Shown: piece after piece, positions 44,246 to 53,763 of the stretch
How positions within the stretch are numbered: position 1 is the first letter of the stretch
How the letters are laid out: every line of letters starts with the position of its first letter
Origin: Algoriphagus winogradskyi
GTDB taxonomy: Bacteria; Bacteroidota; Bacteroidia; Cytophagales; Cyclobacteriaceae
Length of the DNA: 64,000 nucleotides
Assembly (NCBI RefSeq): GCF_900182815.1
Contig: NZ_FXUA01000011.1
Location: forward strand, 1 to 64,000
Direction of reading: 5' to 3'
Notes under the pieces: model-generated
Told to the model about the DNA's origin: nothing
The model's input: the letters and a program-made list of their open reading frames with translations, nothing else
The model's database searches: none
Program-made: the position numbers and the translations under genes

Positions 44246-45087
44246 GAATTCTAAGAACCTTACTTTTTCTCTTTTTTTGTGCCTGCTTCTTTTCCTGTGC
44301 TGGAAGCAAAGATTACTTAGTCACCATCAAGACTAGCCACGGGGATATCGTGGCAGTACTCTTTGACGATACTCCTGAGCACAAATCCAATTTTATAGAA
44401 TTGGCTGAAGCGGGAAGATTTGACTCCACAGAATTTCAGCGAGTGATGAAGAACTTCATGATTCAAGGTGGTGACGTTTTTACGAAGGAAAATCTTCCTC
44501 CCCAGGAGTGGCCGACTTTGCCAGCTGAGATCAGACCTAAGTATTATCATAGAAAGGGGATGATTGCTGCGGCAAGGCAGCCAGACTCTGTTAATCCTGA
44601 GCGACGCTCAAATGGTTCGCAATTTTATATCACTATAGGGAAGGTTTATGACGAACTGGAATTGACTACTGATATGAAGGAGCTTCAAAAGTCGCTGATG
44701 AAATACATGGAGCTGGGCAGTCAGGCAGAATTGAAGAATGAATACATCCGCCTTTACAATGAGCAGAAGTATGATAGTTTGACTACAATGATCCTTTCCA
44801 TGAGAGATGAATTAGAGTCCTCTCTGAATGTGAATTTGACGAAGGAATTTACCAAAGAGCAAATTGAAGCATATACCACGGTAGGTGGAGTGCCTCATTT
44901 GGATAAGGAATACACCGTTTTCGGAGAAGTGATCCAGGGGCTGGAAGTGGCTGAAGAGATATCTAATGTGGCTACTAACACCAGAGATAAGCCAATTGAG
45001 ACAGTTTATATGACAGTGAAAGTAGAGAAAATGTCCCGTAAGAAAATTGAAAAAGACTATGACTACAGCTTTCCAGATGACAAGTAA
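44242..45087 (+). CDS. Cyclophilin-type peptidyl-prolyl isomerase, lipoprotein
   Basis: 281 aa. Signal peptide with lipobox FFSC (Cys19), then a cyclophilin fold: FQRVMKNFMIQGGD, the GSQFYITIG core and VFGEVIQGLEVAEEISNV. About 70 extra, mostly helical and charged residues (roughly 140-205) are inserted between the core strands, a feature of some Bacteroidota cyclophilins. It probably assists folding of envelope proteins in the periplasm. Confidence 0.9.
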   Translation: MRILRTLLFLFFCACFFSCAGSKDYLVTIKTSHGDIVAVLFDDTPEHKSNFIELAEAGRFDSTEFQRVMKNFMIQGGDVFTKENLPPQEWPTLPAEIRPKYYHRKGMIAAARQPDSVNPERRSNGSQFYITIGKVYDELELTTDMKELQKSLMKYMELGSQAELKNEYIRLYNEQKYDSLTTMILSMRDELESSLNVNLTKEFTKEQIEAYTTVGGVPHLDKEYTVFGEVIQGLEVAEEISNVATNTRDKPIETVYMTVKVEKMSRKKIEKDYDYSFPDDK

Positions 45088-45994
45088 AAAGAAAGTATTT
45101 ATCACTGGAGCGAATGGATTACTTGGACAGAAACTTGTCGCTCAATTGGTGGAAAAGGGAGCCTTTCAGGTGTTTGCTAGTGGCAAAGGAGCATGCAGGC
45201 TGCCAGGTGAAGGCTTCGAATACGTTTCAGTTGATATCACCGATGAGTCTAGCGTGGAAAAAGCGCTTGGTGAGATCAAGCCGGATGTAATTATTCATGG
45301 TGCTGCAATGACTCATGTGGATCAGTGCGAATTGAACCAAGAAGCTTGCTACGATGCTAATGTCAATGCGACTGCTTATTTGATTAAGGCTGCAGAAGCG
45401 GCAAAAGCTCATTTTATTTTTGTTTCCACGGATTTTATTTTCTCAGGAGAAGAAGGCCCATTGGATGAAAATGCTGAAGCTGCTCCAGTAAATTACTACG
45501 GAGAGACTAAGCTCCAAGGGGAACAGCTGGTGAAGGCTTGCCAAACCAAATGGTCGATTGCACGAACCGTTTTGGTTTTTGGAATAGCGCATGATATGAG
45601 CCGGACGAATATTATTCTTTGGGTGAAATCTTCTTTGGAAGCTGGAAAAGAGATTCAGGTAGTCGATGATCAATTCCGCACCCCAACCCTTGCTGAGGAT
45701 TTGGCGACAGGATGTATTTTGATAGCTGAGCAAGAAGCGGAAGGCATATACAATATTTCTGGGCCCGACTTTTTGACACCTTATGAAATGGCAAATATCA
45801 CCGCCGATTACTTTGGGCTGAACAAAGAGTTAATCAAACGAGCAGATTCAACCACCTTTACTCAGCCAGCAAAAAGACCTTTAAAAACGGGATTTATCAT
45901 CACAAAAGCTCGGGAAGAGCTTGGTTTTGAACCGAAAAGTTTCCGAACGGCAATTGGTATTTTGGCAAAACAAATTATCTTAGCCCGCTCTTAA
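45077..45994 (+). CDS. RmlD-like SDR (dTDP-4-dehydrorhamnose reductase family)
   Basis: 305 aa. NAD(P)-binding GANGLLGQKL near the N-terminus, STDFIFSGEEGPLDE and the YGETKLQGE active site (YxxxK). It resembles RmlD but no other rhamnose genes are nearby, so the true substrate is open. Longer starts at 45047 and 45059 would overlap the cyclophilin gene by up to 41 nt; the ATG at 45077 (11-nt overlap) puts the Rossmann motif at the usual distance. Confidence 0.85.
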   Translation: MTSKKKVFITGANGLLGQKLVAQLVEKGAFQVFASGKGACRLPGEGFEYVSVDITDESSVEKALGEIKPDVIIHGAAMTHVDQCELNQEACYDANVNATAYLIKAAEAAKAHFIFVSTDFIFSGEEGPLDENAEAAPVNYYGETKLQGEQLVKACQTKWSIARTVLVFGIAHDMSRTNIILWVKSSLEAGKEIQVVDDQFRTPTLAEDLATGCILIAEQEAEGIYNISGPDFLTPYEMANITADYFGLNKELIKRADSTTFTQPAKRPLKTGFIITKAREELGFEPKSFRTAIGILAKQIILARS

Positions 45995-46034
45995 AATGCA
46001 GTTTATTTACCCTAATTTAACTTTAAAATAATTT

Positions 46035-47420
46035 ATGGCAGCAATCAACGAAACCGAAGAAAGAGGCGAATTTGGTTCTAGTTTAGGATTCATAATGGCC
46101 GCAGCCGGTTCTGCCGTAGGTCTTGGGAACATTTGGAGATTCCCCTATTTAGTGGGTGAAAATGGAGGTGGCGCCTTTGTATTTGTTTACATTCTGTGTG
46201 TGCTTTTTATCGCGCTCCCGCTACTATTTAACGAAATAGCCCTAGGAAGAAAATCCGGTAAAAACCCAATCGGAGCTATACGAGATACTGGTGGAAATAA
46301 ATTTTGGCAGCTTGCAGGCGTTCTCTGTGTGCTAGTATGTTTTTTCGTTTTTAGTTACTATTCAGTTATTGCTGGTTGGACTGTAGGCTATATTATCACA
46401 GAAATCATCAATGTTCCAGTTGACTTTGCGGAGTTTGTGGAGACACCGCTGTATGTGATTCCATTGACATTTTTGTTCATATTAATGACCATCCTTATTG
46501 TCTTGGGTGGAGTGTCTGGAGGTATTGAGAAAGCATCTAAATTCTTGATGCCAGTACTCTTTATTATCATCATTTTCATTGCTGGCAGAGCAGTTACCTT
46601 GGAAGGCGCAGGAGCTGGCATCGAGTACTATTTAAAGCCAGATTTCAGTAAAATTAATGCAGCTGTTATACTTCAGGCACTTGGTCAAGCTTTCTTTTCC
46701 ATGTCGGTAGGTTGGGGTTTGATGATCACATTTGGTTCTTATTTACCTAAGAAGTCTAACATTATACAATCTGCAGGATGGATTGCAGGTATGGATACAT
46801 CAGTTGCCTTATTGGGTGGTTTGATGGTGTTTCCAGCGCTATTTGCATTGCTTCCTGGAAAAGATCCAGCTGCAGGTCCAGCATTGGTTTTCGATGTGTT
46901 GCCAAAAGTATTTGCCGCAATGCCAGGCGGACACGTAGTAGGAGCCTTGTTCTTTATTCTTCTGATGGTAGCAGCATTGACCTCTACTATATCTATGCTT
47001 GAGGTGCCAGTAGCCTATATGATCGATGACAGAAAGTGGGGTAGAAAAAAAGCAACTTGGACTATAGGTTTGGCTGCCATGGCGCTTTCTGTTCCATCTG
47101 CGTTGTCTCAGATTCCAGGCACTTTCTTTAATTCACTTCATATTAATTTCTTTGGCAATAGGCTCGAAGGTTTCTTCGGAATCATGGATTTTGTGTTTGG
47201 TACGTTTGCGGTGATCGTGATTTGTTTGATGCTGGCGCTTTACACAGGCTGGGCTTCTAAAATCTCTGATTATGCGGATGAGTTGAGATTGGGAGCTCCT
47301 AGTTTCAAAGGTCCTTTCAGAGCAGGTTGGATGTTCTTCGTCAAGTGGATTTGTCCTATCGTAATTATTCTACTTATTCTGAATATGGTTGGCTTATTTG
47401 GTACTGCTCAGGCAGCCTAA
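46035..47420 (+). CDS. Neurotransmitter:sodium symporter family transporter
   Basis: 461 aa with about 11 membrane segments. GSAVGLGNIWRFPYLVGENG is the sodium and substrate site signature of TM1; PLLFNEIALGRKSGKNPIGA follows. Bacterial members take up amino acids with sodium. The substrate is not predictable. A terminator follows. Confidence 0.93.
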   Translation: MAAINETEERGEFGSSLGFIMAAAGSAVGLGNIWRFPYLVGENGGGAFVFVYILCVLFIALPLLFNEIALGRKSGKNPIGAIRDTGGNKFWQLAGVLCVLVCFFVFSYYSVIAGWTVGYIITEIINVPVDFAEFVETPLYVIPLTFLFILMTILIVLGGVSGGIEKASKFLMPVLFIIIIFIAGRAVTLEGAGAGIEYYLKPDFSKINAAVILQALGQAFFSMSVGWGLMITFGSYLPKKSNIIQSAGWIAGMDTSVALLGGLMVFPALFALLPGKDPAAGPALVFDVLPKVFAAMPGGHVVGALFFILLMVAALTSTISMLEVPVAYMIDDRKWGRKKATWTIGLAAMALSVPSALSQIPGTFFNSLHINFFGNRLEGFFGIMDFVFGTFAVIVICLMLALYTGWASKISDYADELRLGAPSFKGPFRAGWMFFVKWICPIVIILLILNMVGLFGTAQAA

Positions 47421-47445
47421 GTGCAATACATTCATATAGAAATTG

Positions 47446-47473
47446 AAAAGGAAGTCTTCGGGCTTCCTTTTTT
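47446..47473 (+). terminator. Rho-independent terminator of the symporter gene
   Basis: AAAAGGAAG / CTTCCTTTT stem with an 8-nt loop and T run, 25 nt after the stop. Confidence 0.85.
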
Positions 47474-47711
47474 TATTTATGATACCATCTACATTTTTAG
47501 CTGCTAAGTTCACGAAGGTCGCACTTCTGACTTTTTCTAATTTAGCCGAATGTTCCTTTAGCATTGGAGTCTGTCGACTGATCACTGAGACTTATTGCTG
47601 ATGACTTTTTACATCAAACCTTCCACTTAATTATCCTTGTTGGCAAGGGAATTGCTAATTTTTCTTAAAATCCTTCGTTACTAAGCTTACTAAACCAAAA
47701 AATACTACATC

Positions 47712-48302
47712 ATGAAAAAACTTATTCTTTCTCTGGCTCTGTTGGCATTTGCGCTAACTGGCTATTCGCAGGGCTTTTCTCTAGGTCCCAAAGTTGGGCT
47801 GAGCCAAACAAACCTGGACTTTAAAAAGGATCAATTTAAGAACGGTGATTCCAAATTTGGTTACCATGTTGGTTTATTCGCTAGAATCGGCCTTGGTCCA
47901 CTTTATTTGCAACCTGAGGTGCTGTATACGCAAACACAAGGGCAGTTTTCCTTTGATGAGGGGGTCGGGGCAATTGACCAATATGAAGCGGATTTTAATC
48001 GTGTGGATATTCCAGTGATGGTTGGCTTTAAGATGTTTAATCTTTTGAGGATTCAAGCTGGCCCAATAGCTAGCATAAATGTGAATTCTGAGCTGAAAGA
48101 TGCAGGTAACACGATTCAGGATGTAGAATATGATGATGCTACTATTGGATATCAAGCTGGTCTAGGTTTGGATATTGGCAACCTGATTATTGATGCTAAG
48201 TACGAGAGTTCTCTCAATAGCTTCAGTAGCAATGTGGGGAATTTCAGTACTGATCAACGGACAAACCAATGGATCCTTTCGGTGGGTTTCAAATTATTTT
48301 AA
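47712..48302 (+). CDS. Outer membrane beta-barrel protein (PorT-like)
   Basis: 196 aa. Signal peptide MKKLILSLALLAFALTGYSQ, then eight-strand-like barrel sequence with LGPKVGLSQTNLDF, GLFARIGLGPLYLQPEVLY and the closing strand WILSVGFKLF. It matches the outer membrane beta-barrel (PorT/OmpX-like) group common in this phylum. Role unknown. The preceding 291-nt spacer holds only the symporter terminator and no recognisable gene. Confidence 0.82.
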   Translation: MKKLILSLALLAFALTGYSQGFSLGPKVGLSQTNLDFKKDQFKNGDSKFGYHVGLFARIGLGPLYLQPEVLYTQTQGQFSFDEGVGAIDQYEADFNRVDIPVMVGFKMFNLLRIQAGPIASINVNSELKDAGNTIQDVEYDDATIGYQAGLGLDIGNLIIDAKYESSLNSFSSNVGNFSTDQRTNQWILSVGFKLF

Positions 48303-48321
48303 CCTCACTGGAATGGCCCTT

Positions 48322-48358
48322 AAAAATCCCGATTGATGAATTTCAATCGGGATTTTTT
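48322..48358. terminator. Bidirectional terminator
   Basis: 15-bp stem AAAAATCCCGATTGA / TCAATCGGGATTTTT, 6-nt loop. It lies between the converging barrel gene and the lipoprotein array. Confidence 0.93.
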
Positions 48359-48364
48359 ATGGGG

Positions 48365-49549
48365 TTATTTTTCAACTAATCTTGTTTTGTAAATCACCGA
48401 ATAGTCATTTTCTGCGGCTGAGAAATTAAGTGAAAACCAGATTTCGTCTTTTGTGATGTATTTATTCAGATTGCCTAATATTTCTGGTTTGGAGATAAGT
48501 GGGCTGATGCTTGTCCCATCAAAAAGTACTTTCCCTTGTGTATTGAATTTACTGCCTTCGTCAAATATTTTATTGATGTCTCCTCCAGCATTTGAGTTGG
48601 CGTCCTTATAATCTTCATCGGACAAGCCGGCCAAGAAATCAACTAAAAAGAGATTGTCCTCTACTGCGATAATGCTATTGATCGTCCCAAGAAAGAAGTC
48701 TCGAATATCAAATGAATTTTCTTTACTGTTTTCTTTCGGCACCTTTTCTATAAATGAAGTAAAGGGGATTGATTTTACGGAGTTTGGAGCACTAGTCGAG
48801 TCGAGCTGATCAAAAGCGTATCCATAGATTTTTGGCTCATTTCTGAAATTTATAAAAAGTGAGTCTTCTGTAGCACTTAAGTTCAAGTGGAAGTTCAGCA
48901 AAGGATAGGACTTCTCAGTACTGCTGAATTTTGATGCTTTCGGGAAAGGGATAAGTGGAGAATATGAGCCTGTTTCTAAATCTAACACTTCAAGCTGCTT
49001 TGAGTTTTGTTGAAATTCTACACCTTGGTGTCCAAATTTTTCAGCATGACGTCCAGTGAGATTGGTGTAAAATTTATTGTCATGGATCACACTGTTATTG
49101 GCTCCACCTATGATCAAACTGACTGAAGAAGTAAAGTCTGGTTCGTAGTTTTTTAGTAATTCACCTTCCAGATTATAGGAATAAACCCCTCTCGAGGTCG
49201 GGATAAGGAATTCAGAATTGCTTGAAAATTTGGCGATTCCAGTTCGGTTTCCCGCATAGTTGTTTGGGCCTTCACCTTTAAGCATGTAATAGTGAAGAAT
49301 TTCCCCATCTGAATTAGTCACGAAAAGCGTGTCAGTATTGGAGTCAGAGAGCAAAAATGTAGTTCTGTCCGGACTAATATCCATCAAGGTGAGATTCCCG
49401 AGATAGTCCACCACGAGCGAATCATAGATTTCAAACTCTAACGCTTGTTCTGAAAGCGGCGTGGAGGTTTGGGTTTTTTCTTCTTTACCTGAGCAGGCTA
49501 ATGTGAGCGCAAAAAGGGCGAGGAGGCATAGGTGGCTTAGGTTTTTCAT
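48365..49549 (-). CDS. DUF4221/beta-propeller-like lipoprotein, array member 4 (last transcribed)
   Basis: 394 aa. Lipobox LACS (Cys19). Mature sequence opens YDSLVVDYLGNLTLMDISPD, the motif shared by all four array members, and looks like repeated short beta-blades (a DUF4221 / six-bladed propeller type). It overlaps the upstream member by 4 nt. With its neighbour at 49546 it is more diverged from the other two. No enzyme motif. Probably on the outer membrane or cell surface; ligand unknown. Confidence 0.7.
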   Translation of the reverse strand: MKNLSHLCLLALFALTLACSGKEEKTQTSTPLSEQALEFEIYDSLVVDYLGNLTLMDISPDRTTFLLSDSNTDTLFVTNSDGEILHYYMLKGEGPNNYAGNRTGIAKFSSNSEFLIPTSRGVYSYNLEGELLKNYEPDFTSSVSLIIGGANNSVIHDNKFYTNLTGRHAEKFGHQGVEFQQNSKQLEVLDLETGSYSPLIPFPKASKFSSTEKSYPLLNFHLNLSATEDSLFINFRNEPKIYGYAFDQLDSTSAPNSVKSIPFTSFIEKVPKENSKENSFDIRDFFLGTINSIIAVEDNLFLVDFLAGLSDEDYKDANSNAGGDINKIFDEGSKFNTQGKVLFDGTSISPLISKPEILGNLNKYITKDEIWFSLNFSAAENDYSVIYKTRLVEK

Positions 49550-50685
49550 TTTTGTACCAATTGTAGTTTATAAAAAGTAAGATAATCCTGCTCTTCGCCT
49601 ATATAATCGTCGTTTCGGAGGGCAAAAAACGGGTCGGTAGGATTCTCAATAGCAAAGATTTGCTTAACTTTTTTAGGGATTGGAACCTCATTTGACCATC
49701 CTTTTTCAGCGTCATACATTTTGAAATAGGATTGGTTTAATTCTACTAATCTAGGGAAATCCTTAGGGAACGTGAAGTTCTGTGAGCCGAAAACCTCCTC
49801 TGAAATCCCTTCTGAATAGTGGACTACAAGGTGTTTCTGATTTGCAAATACTCCAAAAATATTTCCTTCGACCAATTTTTCGTAGCCATAATTTTCGTAT
49901 TTATCTTTCAACTCCGGGGCTTCAATAAATTTCGAAGGGTTAAGATCTAGGGTCTCTATGTGCTTCCCGGAGTCAAGCAAGTTAAATCTGTGGATCTTGG
50001 GTTCGTTGTTGAAGTAAAGCAATAGGTCATTTTCAACTGTCGTAAATGATATAGAAGGCCTTTCGTAGAGTAAGCCCGTACTGAATTTTGAGGTTTCAGG
50101 AGTTCGGATTAGGGGACTGCTTTCTCCAGTGGCAGGATTAAGCATTTCCAGCAAGAAATAGTCTCTTAAATAATTTTCTGTAAAAGGTCCCACTTCATCT
50201 CTTCCTGTATAGTAAAGAATTATTTTATCCTGCCAGAACTCGAATGATTTCGCATCCATCAGGCCACCAAAGGATTGGGATGCAAATGGCATTTCGATTT
50301 TTCTTTTCACAGATAGATCTTCGTTCAACTCGAAATAAGGGCCATCGTGGCCTCCTATATAAGGATTGCCATCTGGATCAAATTTGATAGTAGAAATAAA
50401 AGAAATTGAATTTGGGCCGTCTTTGGGAAATGCTTTGGTGGAGAGGACCTGTCCTCTATAATCGATTTTGATTAATGTATTCGCGGTATAATCATATAGC
50501 ATACCCATTCCATCTCTAAAATCTCCAGTGGAAATATTTCCCATATAATCCACCTGGATAGAATCAAGAACTTGGAGTTCCCATTTAGTTGAAGTTTCAG
50601 ATGTTACTTTTTCGGATTTTTCTGAGGAGGAACAGCTCAGAAAGCTGTAAGCTAAAAAGGCAATTAAAATGTGTCTGTAAATCAT
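49546..50685 (-). CDS. DUF4221/beta-propeller-like lipoprotein, array member 3
   Basis: 379 aa. Lipobox FLSC (Cys18) and the shared opening DSIQVDYMGNISTGDFRDG. Repeated segments such as FDPDGNPYIGGHDGPYFELN look like propeller blades. The C-terminus ends DYLTFYKLQLVQK, matching the ..FLRIYK..LT.K ends of members 1 and 2. It overlaps both neighbours by 4 nt. Confidence 0.7.
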   Translation of the reverse strand: MIYRHILIAFLAYSFLSCSSSEKSEKVTSETSTKWELQVLDSIQVDYMGNISTGDFRDGMGMLYDYTANTLIKIDYRGQVLSTKAFPKDGPNSISFISTIKFDPDGNPYIGGHDGPYFELNEDLSVKRKIEMPFASQSFGGLMDAKSFEFWQDKIILYYTGRDEVGPFTENYLRDYFLLEMLNPATGESSPLIRTPETSKFSTGLLYERPSISFTTVENDLLLYFNNEPKIHRFNLLDSGKHIETLDLNPSKFIEAPELKDKYENYGYEKLVEGNIFGVFANQKHLVVHYSEGISEEVFGSQNFTFPKDFPRLVELNQSYFKMYDAEKGWSNEVPIPKKVKQIFAIENPTDPFFALRNDDYIGEEQDYLTFYKLQLVQK

Positions 50686-51878
50686 TTTTTAGTTAGTTTC
50701 ATTTTATAAATTCTTAAAAAATCCTCTTCTATATCCGGATCTCCAAGTCGTTGGAACCATGCAAAACCTCCTCCGCTGGCATAAGTTTGGCCTACGGTGT
50801 TGGTAGGTAGCGGCAAAGTTCCTAGATAATTAAGATCAGCTAAATCATACACTAGTGTTCCTTTCGAAACTTCCTCTTCTATTTTTAAAGACATAGCTCT
50901 GGCTTCCTCTTCTTTTCCATCCATCCACAAAGCCTCAACCTCCTTAGACTTAACTGGATCCCTTCCAGAATAGAAATTCAGTAACAGCAAATCATCAAGA
51001 ATATGAATATTTCTAATCGCTGCAGTGCCTCCCCGGTTTTCAATTTTCCCATCCTTGAATTTTTCCCGTTCCTTTCCTTCAGGTTTAAGAAATCCAGGAA
51101 TATTTAGCTGAATAACAGTATCAAGCTTTGCGGCGGCGGTACTTAGCTGGTAAACATAAAGCTGGGGGTCTCCGCCGTGTACCACATATAATGTTTCTCC
51201 ATTGGCTTCGTATGCAGGATTGTAGTCACTTGGGTTAAACCCTTTTCCATTCAAAAAATGACTTCCTTTCTCAAAAGGAATAATTTCAGTCATGGTTTCG
51301 TTCGCCACATCCACGAGCTCCAATGCCCGATATTCTTCGTAGAATTCCTGCTCGCCCGGAAAGGAATTGTCTGGACGCACTGATATTGGAAGGAGATAAG
51401 TTTTATCGCTAATAGTAGCTGATTCGAGTGATTTTCCTATAATAGTGCGGGACGATAACGTGCTCAATGATTCAGGATGAGATATTTTTTTTACCATAGT
51501 TCCGTCCAAATCATAAATGAATAAGCCATTTGCTCCAAAGACAGCTAACTGATCCTCCCCATAGAAGCCTGGGGATTCGAGTTTAAAGCCATAAACATCT
51601 GGAGTATCTCCTTCTTCTTTAGAAAAAGTGTGGATAATCTTTCCTTCAGCATCCGTAATAATTATTTCATTGCTTGGGAAATCGAAAAAAATCAATTTGG
51701 AGCCCTCTGAACTAACATCTGTAAGCATAGGAATTCCAAGGTATTCTAGATCCAAGGAGTCCGCCAGTTCCCAGGAAAGTTGAAATTGTTGGCCATATGA
51801 CTCTTCAGTAGTATCTGAAGAAGAACAGGAGGAAAAGAGTAGAATAAGAACTGGTAGGACAAGTATTTTATATCTCAT
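50682..51878 (-). CDS. DUF4221/beta-propeller-like lipoprotein, array member 2
   Basis: 398 aa. Lipobox SSC (Cys18), shared opening DSLDLEYLGIPMLTDVSSEG, blade-like FIYDLDGTMVKKISHPESL, and C-terminus DIEEDFLRIYKMKLTKK. It is clearly closest to member 1: long stretches align without gaps (EFYEEYRALELVDVANETM against a near-identical block there). It overlaps both neighbours by 4 nt. Confidence 0.72.
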   Translation of the reverse strand: MRYKILVLPVLILLFSSCSSSDTTEESYGQQFQLSWELADSLDLEYLGIPMLTDVSSEGSKLIFFDFPSNEIIITDAEGKIIHTFSKEEGDTPDVYGFKLESPGFYGEDQLAVFGANGLFIYDLDGTMVKKISHPESLSTLSSRTIIGKSLESATISDKTYLLPISVRPDNSFPGEQEFYEEYRALELVDVANETMTEIIPFEKGSHFLNGKGFNPSDYNPAYEANGETLYVVHGGDPQLYVYQLSTAAAKLDTVIQLNIPGFLKPEGKEREKFKDGKIENRGGTAAIRNIHILDDLLLLNFYSGRDPVKSKEVEALWMDGKEEEARAMSLKIEEEVSKGTLVYDLADLNYLGTLPLPTNTVGQTYASGGGFAWFQRLGDPDIEEDFLRIYKMKLTKK

Positions 51879-53065
51879 TTTTCAGTCAATTTCTTTTTAT
51901 AAATTCTTAAAAAATCCTCTTCAACGTCTGGATCGGGTGTTCTTTGGAAATAGAGAAAGTTGTCATCTGCCATGAAGCCACTTGGATTAATGCCAGTAGG
52001 GAAACTCAGAGTTCCGAGGTAGTTTAAGCTCTTTTCATCAAAAACAAGTATGCCTGGTTTGGTTTCAGAAGCCGCTTTATTGTAAATCGCCTCGCCCTCC
52101 TCTTCCTTCCCTGTGCTCCATAGAGCCCTAGCTTCTTCCATGATTTTTGGATCTATGCCTGGGTAGTAGTGGACCAGTACTTTCCCGTCCTGAATCAAAA
52201 TATTTCTGATAGCTGCTGTGCCTCCATTGATGGTGACATTGCCTGGAGAAAACTCGCTTCGAGGAAGCCCTTCCACCTCATAAAAATCTGGAATCGCCAA
52301 GTGAATGGCTGTGTCGAGTTTTGCTTCTTCTGCCGAAAAGTCATAAATATAGAGGATTGGGTCTGAGCCATGGGAGAGATATAATTTTCCGTTCCTTACA
52401 TGGAACGCAGGAGCATAATCGCTTTGCACGTAGCCCATACCGTCTAGGAATTTGGTGTCTGCTTCAAAGGGCCCAAAGTCCTGCATTTCCCCAGTTTCTA
52501 AATCTACCAATTCGACGGCTTTGTAGGTGTCGTAAAATTTTTGCTCTCCTGGATAGGTGTCTCGACTTCTAAATGACTTGGTCATCAAGTATTCTTTCCC
52601 TTCAAGTCTGACTATTTTTGCCGTTAATCCTGGCATTGACATGGATCCTGCACTTCCCATAGCTTCAGCGTGATCGATTTTTTTGATCATGTTGCCATCC
52701 AAGTCATAGATGAAAATCCCTCTCATACCAATGAGGATCACCCGGTCTTCACCCCAAAGAACTGGCAATTCCAGTTTGAACCCATAGGCATCAGGCGTAT
52801 CTTCTTTTTTGGAGAATTGACCAAGGATCTCTCCATTTGAATTTGTTATAATAGTCTCGCTAGAGGGAAAATCGAAAAAGGAAATAAGGCTGCCCTCCTT
52901 GTTTACAGAAGCCATCAAAGGATTGCCGAGGATTTCTAAATCTAAGGAGTCAACCATATCTATGGAAAGTTCAATTGGAGCTACTTCTGTAACAATTTCT
53001 TTTTCCTCACAGGAAAAAAGGCCAAATGAGCTAAATAGAAGTAAGATTAATAGGCTTTTACGCAT
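51875..53065 (-). CDS. DUF4221/beta-propeller-like lipoprotein, array member 1 (first transcribed)
   Basis: 396 aa. Lipobox FSC (Cys19), shared opening DSLDLEILGNPLMASVNKEG, blade-like FIYDLDGNMIKKIDHAEAM, C-terminus DVEEDFLRIYKKKLTEK. It heads the four-gene array; the upstream 168 nt to the esterase remnant carry no canonical -7 box that I can see. The pair 1-2 looks like the youngest duplication. Confidence 0.72.
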   Translation of the reverse strand: MRKSLLILLLFSSFGLFSCEEKEIVTEVAPIELSIDMVDSLDLEILGNPLMASVNKEGSLISFFDFPSSETIITNSNGEILGQFSKKEDTPDAYGFKLELPVLWGEDRVILIGMRGIFIYDLDGNMIKKIDHAEAMGSAGSMSMPGLTAKIVRLEGKEYLMTKSFRSRDTYPGEQKFYDTYKAVELVDLETGEMQDFGPFEADTKFLDGMGYVQSDYAPAFHVRNGKLYLSHGSDPILYIYDFSAEEAKLDTAIHLAIPDFYEVEGLPRSEFSPGNVTINGGTAAIRNILIQDGKVLVHYYPGIDPKIMEEARALWSTGKEEEGEAIYNKAASETKPGILVFDEKSLNYLGTLSFPTGINPSGFMADDNFLYFQRTPDPDVEEDFLRIYKKKLTEK

Positions 53066-53118
53066 TTGAATACGGTTTGTGGATTAAATGAATAAGATAG
53101 TAGTTAATCAGTTGACAC

Positions 53119-53150
53119 CAAAAAAAAACTCAGCCTGATTGACTGAGTTT
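53119..53150 (-). terminator. Terminator downstream of the truncated esterase
   Basis: AAACTCAG (53126-53133) pairs with CTGAGTTT (53143-53150); the minus strand continues into a long T run. Confidence 0.75.
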
Positions 53151-53233
53151 TGTAATATTTGTTACTAAAAGTAAAAGTTATTGGTCTCCTTTTAAGTGAC
53201 TTACAGGCCAATGCTGTTGATGTCCAATAGGGA

Positions 53234-53760
53234 TTATTCAATTTGGCTTTTTACATAAGGCCAAATCGTCTCAAACACAATCTTATGCCCTTCTTCCGTA
53301 GGGTGAATGCCATCAGGAAGATTTAGCTCGGGAATTCCACCCACATTTTCCAATAGAAAAGGAATGAGTGTGACATCCTTTTCTTCTGCTACCGCAGGGT
53401 ACATTTCTGTGAATTCAGTCGCGTATTTCTGACCCATGTTTGGAGGGATTTGCATGCCTGCCAAAATGATCTTGGTATCAGGGAATTTTGATCTGACTTT
53501 ATCTATAATTTTTAACAGGTTGCTTTTTGTCTCTGTAAGCTTGATTCCTCTCAAACCATCGTTTCCGCCAAGTTCAAGGATGAAAACATCTGGCTTGTCC
53601 TCTAGAAACCAGTCCAATCTGCTTAGTCCGCCAGCAGTAGTTTCACCGGAAAGTCCTCCGTTGATCACTCTATAGTTCAGTCCCAAGCTATCAATTCTTT
53701 GCTGGGTCAATCCTGCAAATCCGTCTTTAGGGTTAATTCCGTAAGCAGCTGTGAGATTAT
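53234..53760 (-). pseudogene. 5'-truncated SGNH arylesterase copy
   Basis: Homologous to the last two thirds of the intact esterase at 56474-57163 (same residues with few changes, for example GGLSGETTAGGLSRLDWFLE). Homology ends abruptly near 53760, at the catalytic-Ser block: the frame reads VVNNLTAAYG where the intact gene has FFGNSLTAAYG. The signal peptide, lipobox and nucleophile Ser are therefore missing. GGNDGLRG and DGIHPTEEGH remain. An internal ATG at 53710 could yield a 158-aa fragment, probably non-functional. The nucleotide differences are spread along the copy, so this is not a very recent internal duplication. Confidence 0.85.
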
Positions 53761-53763
53761 TGA

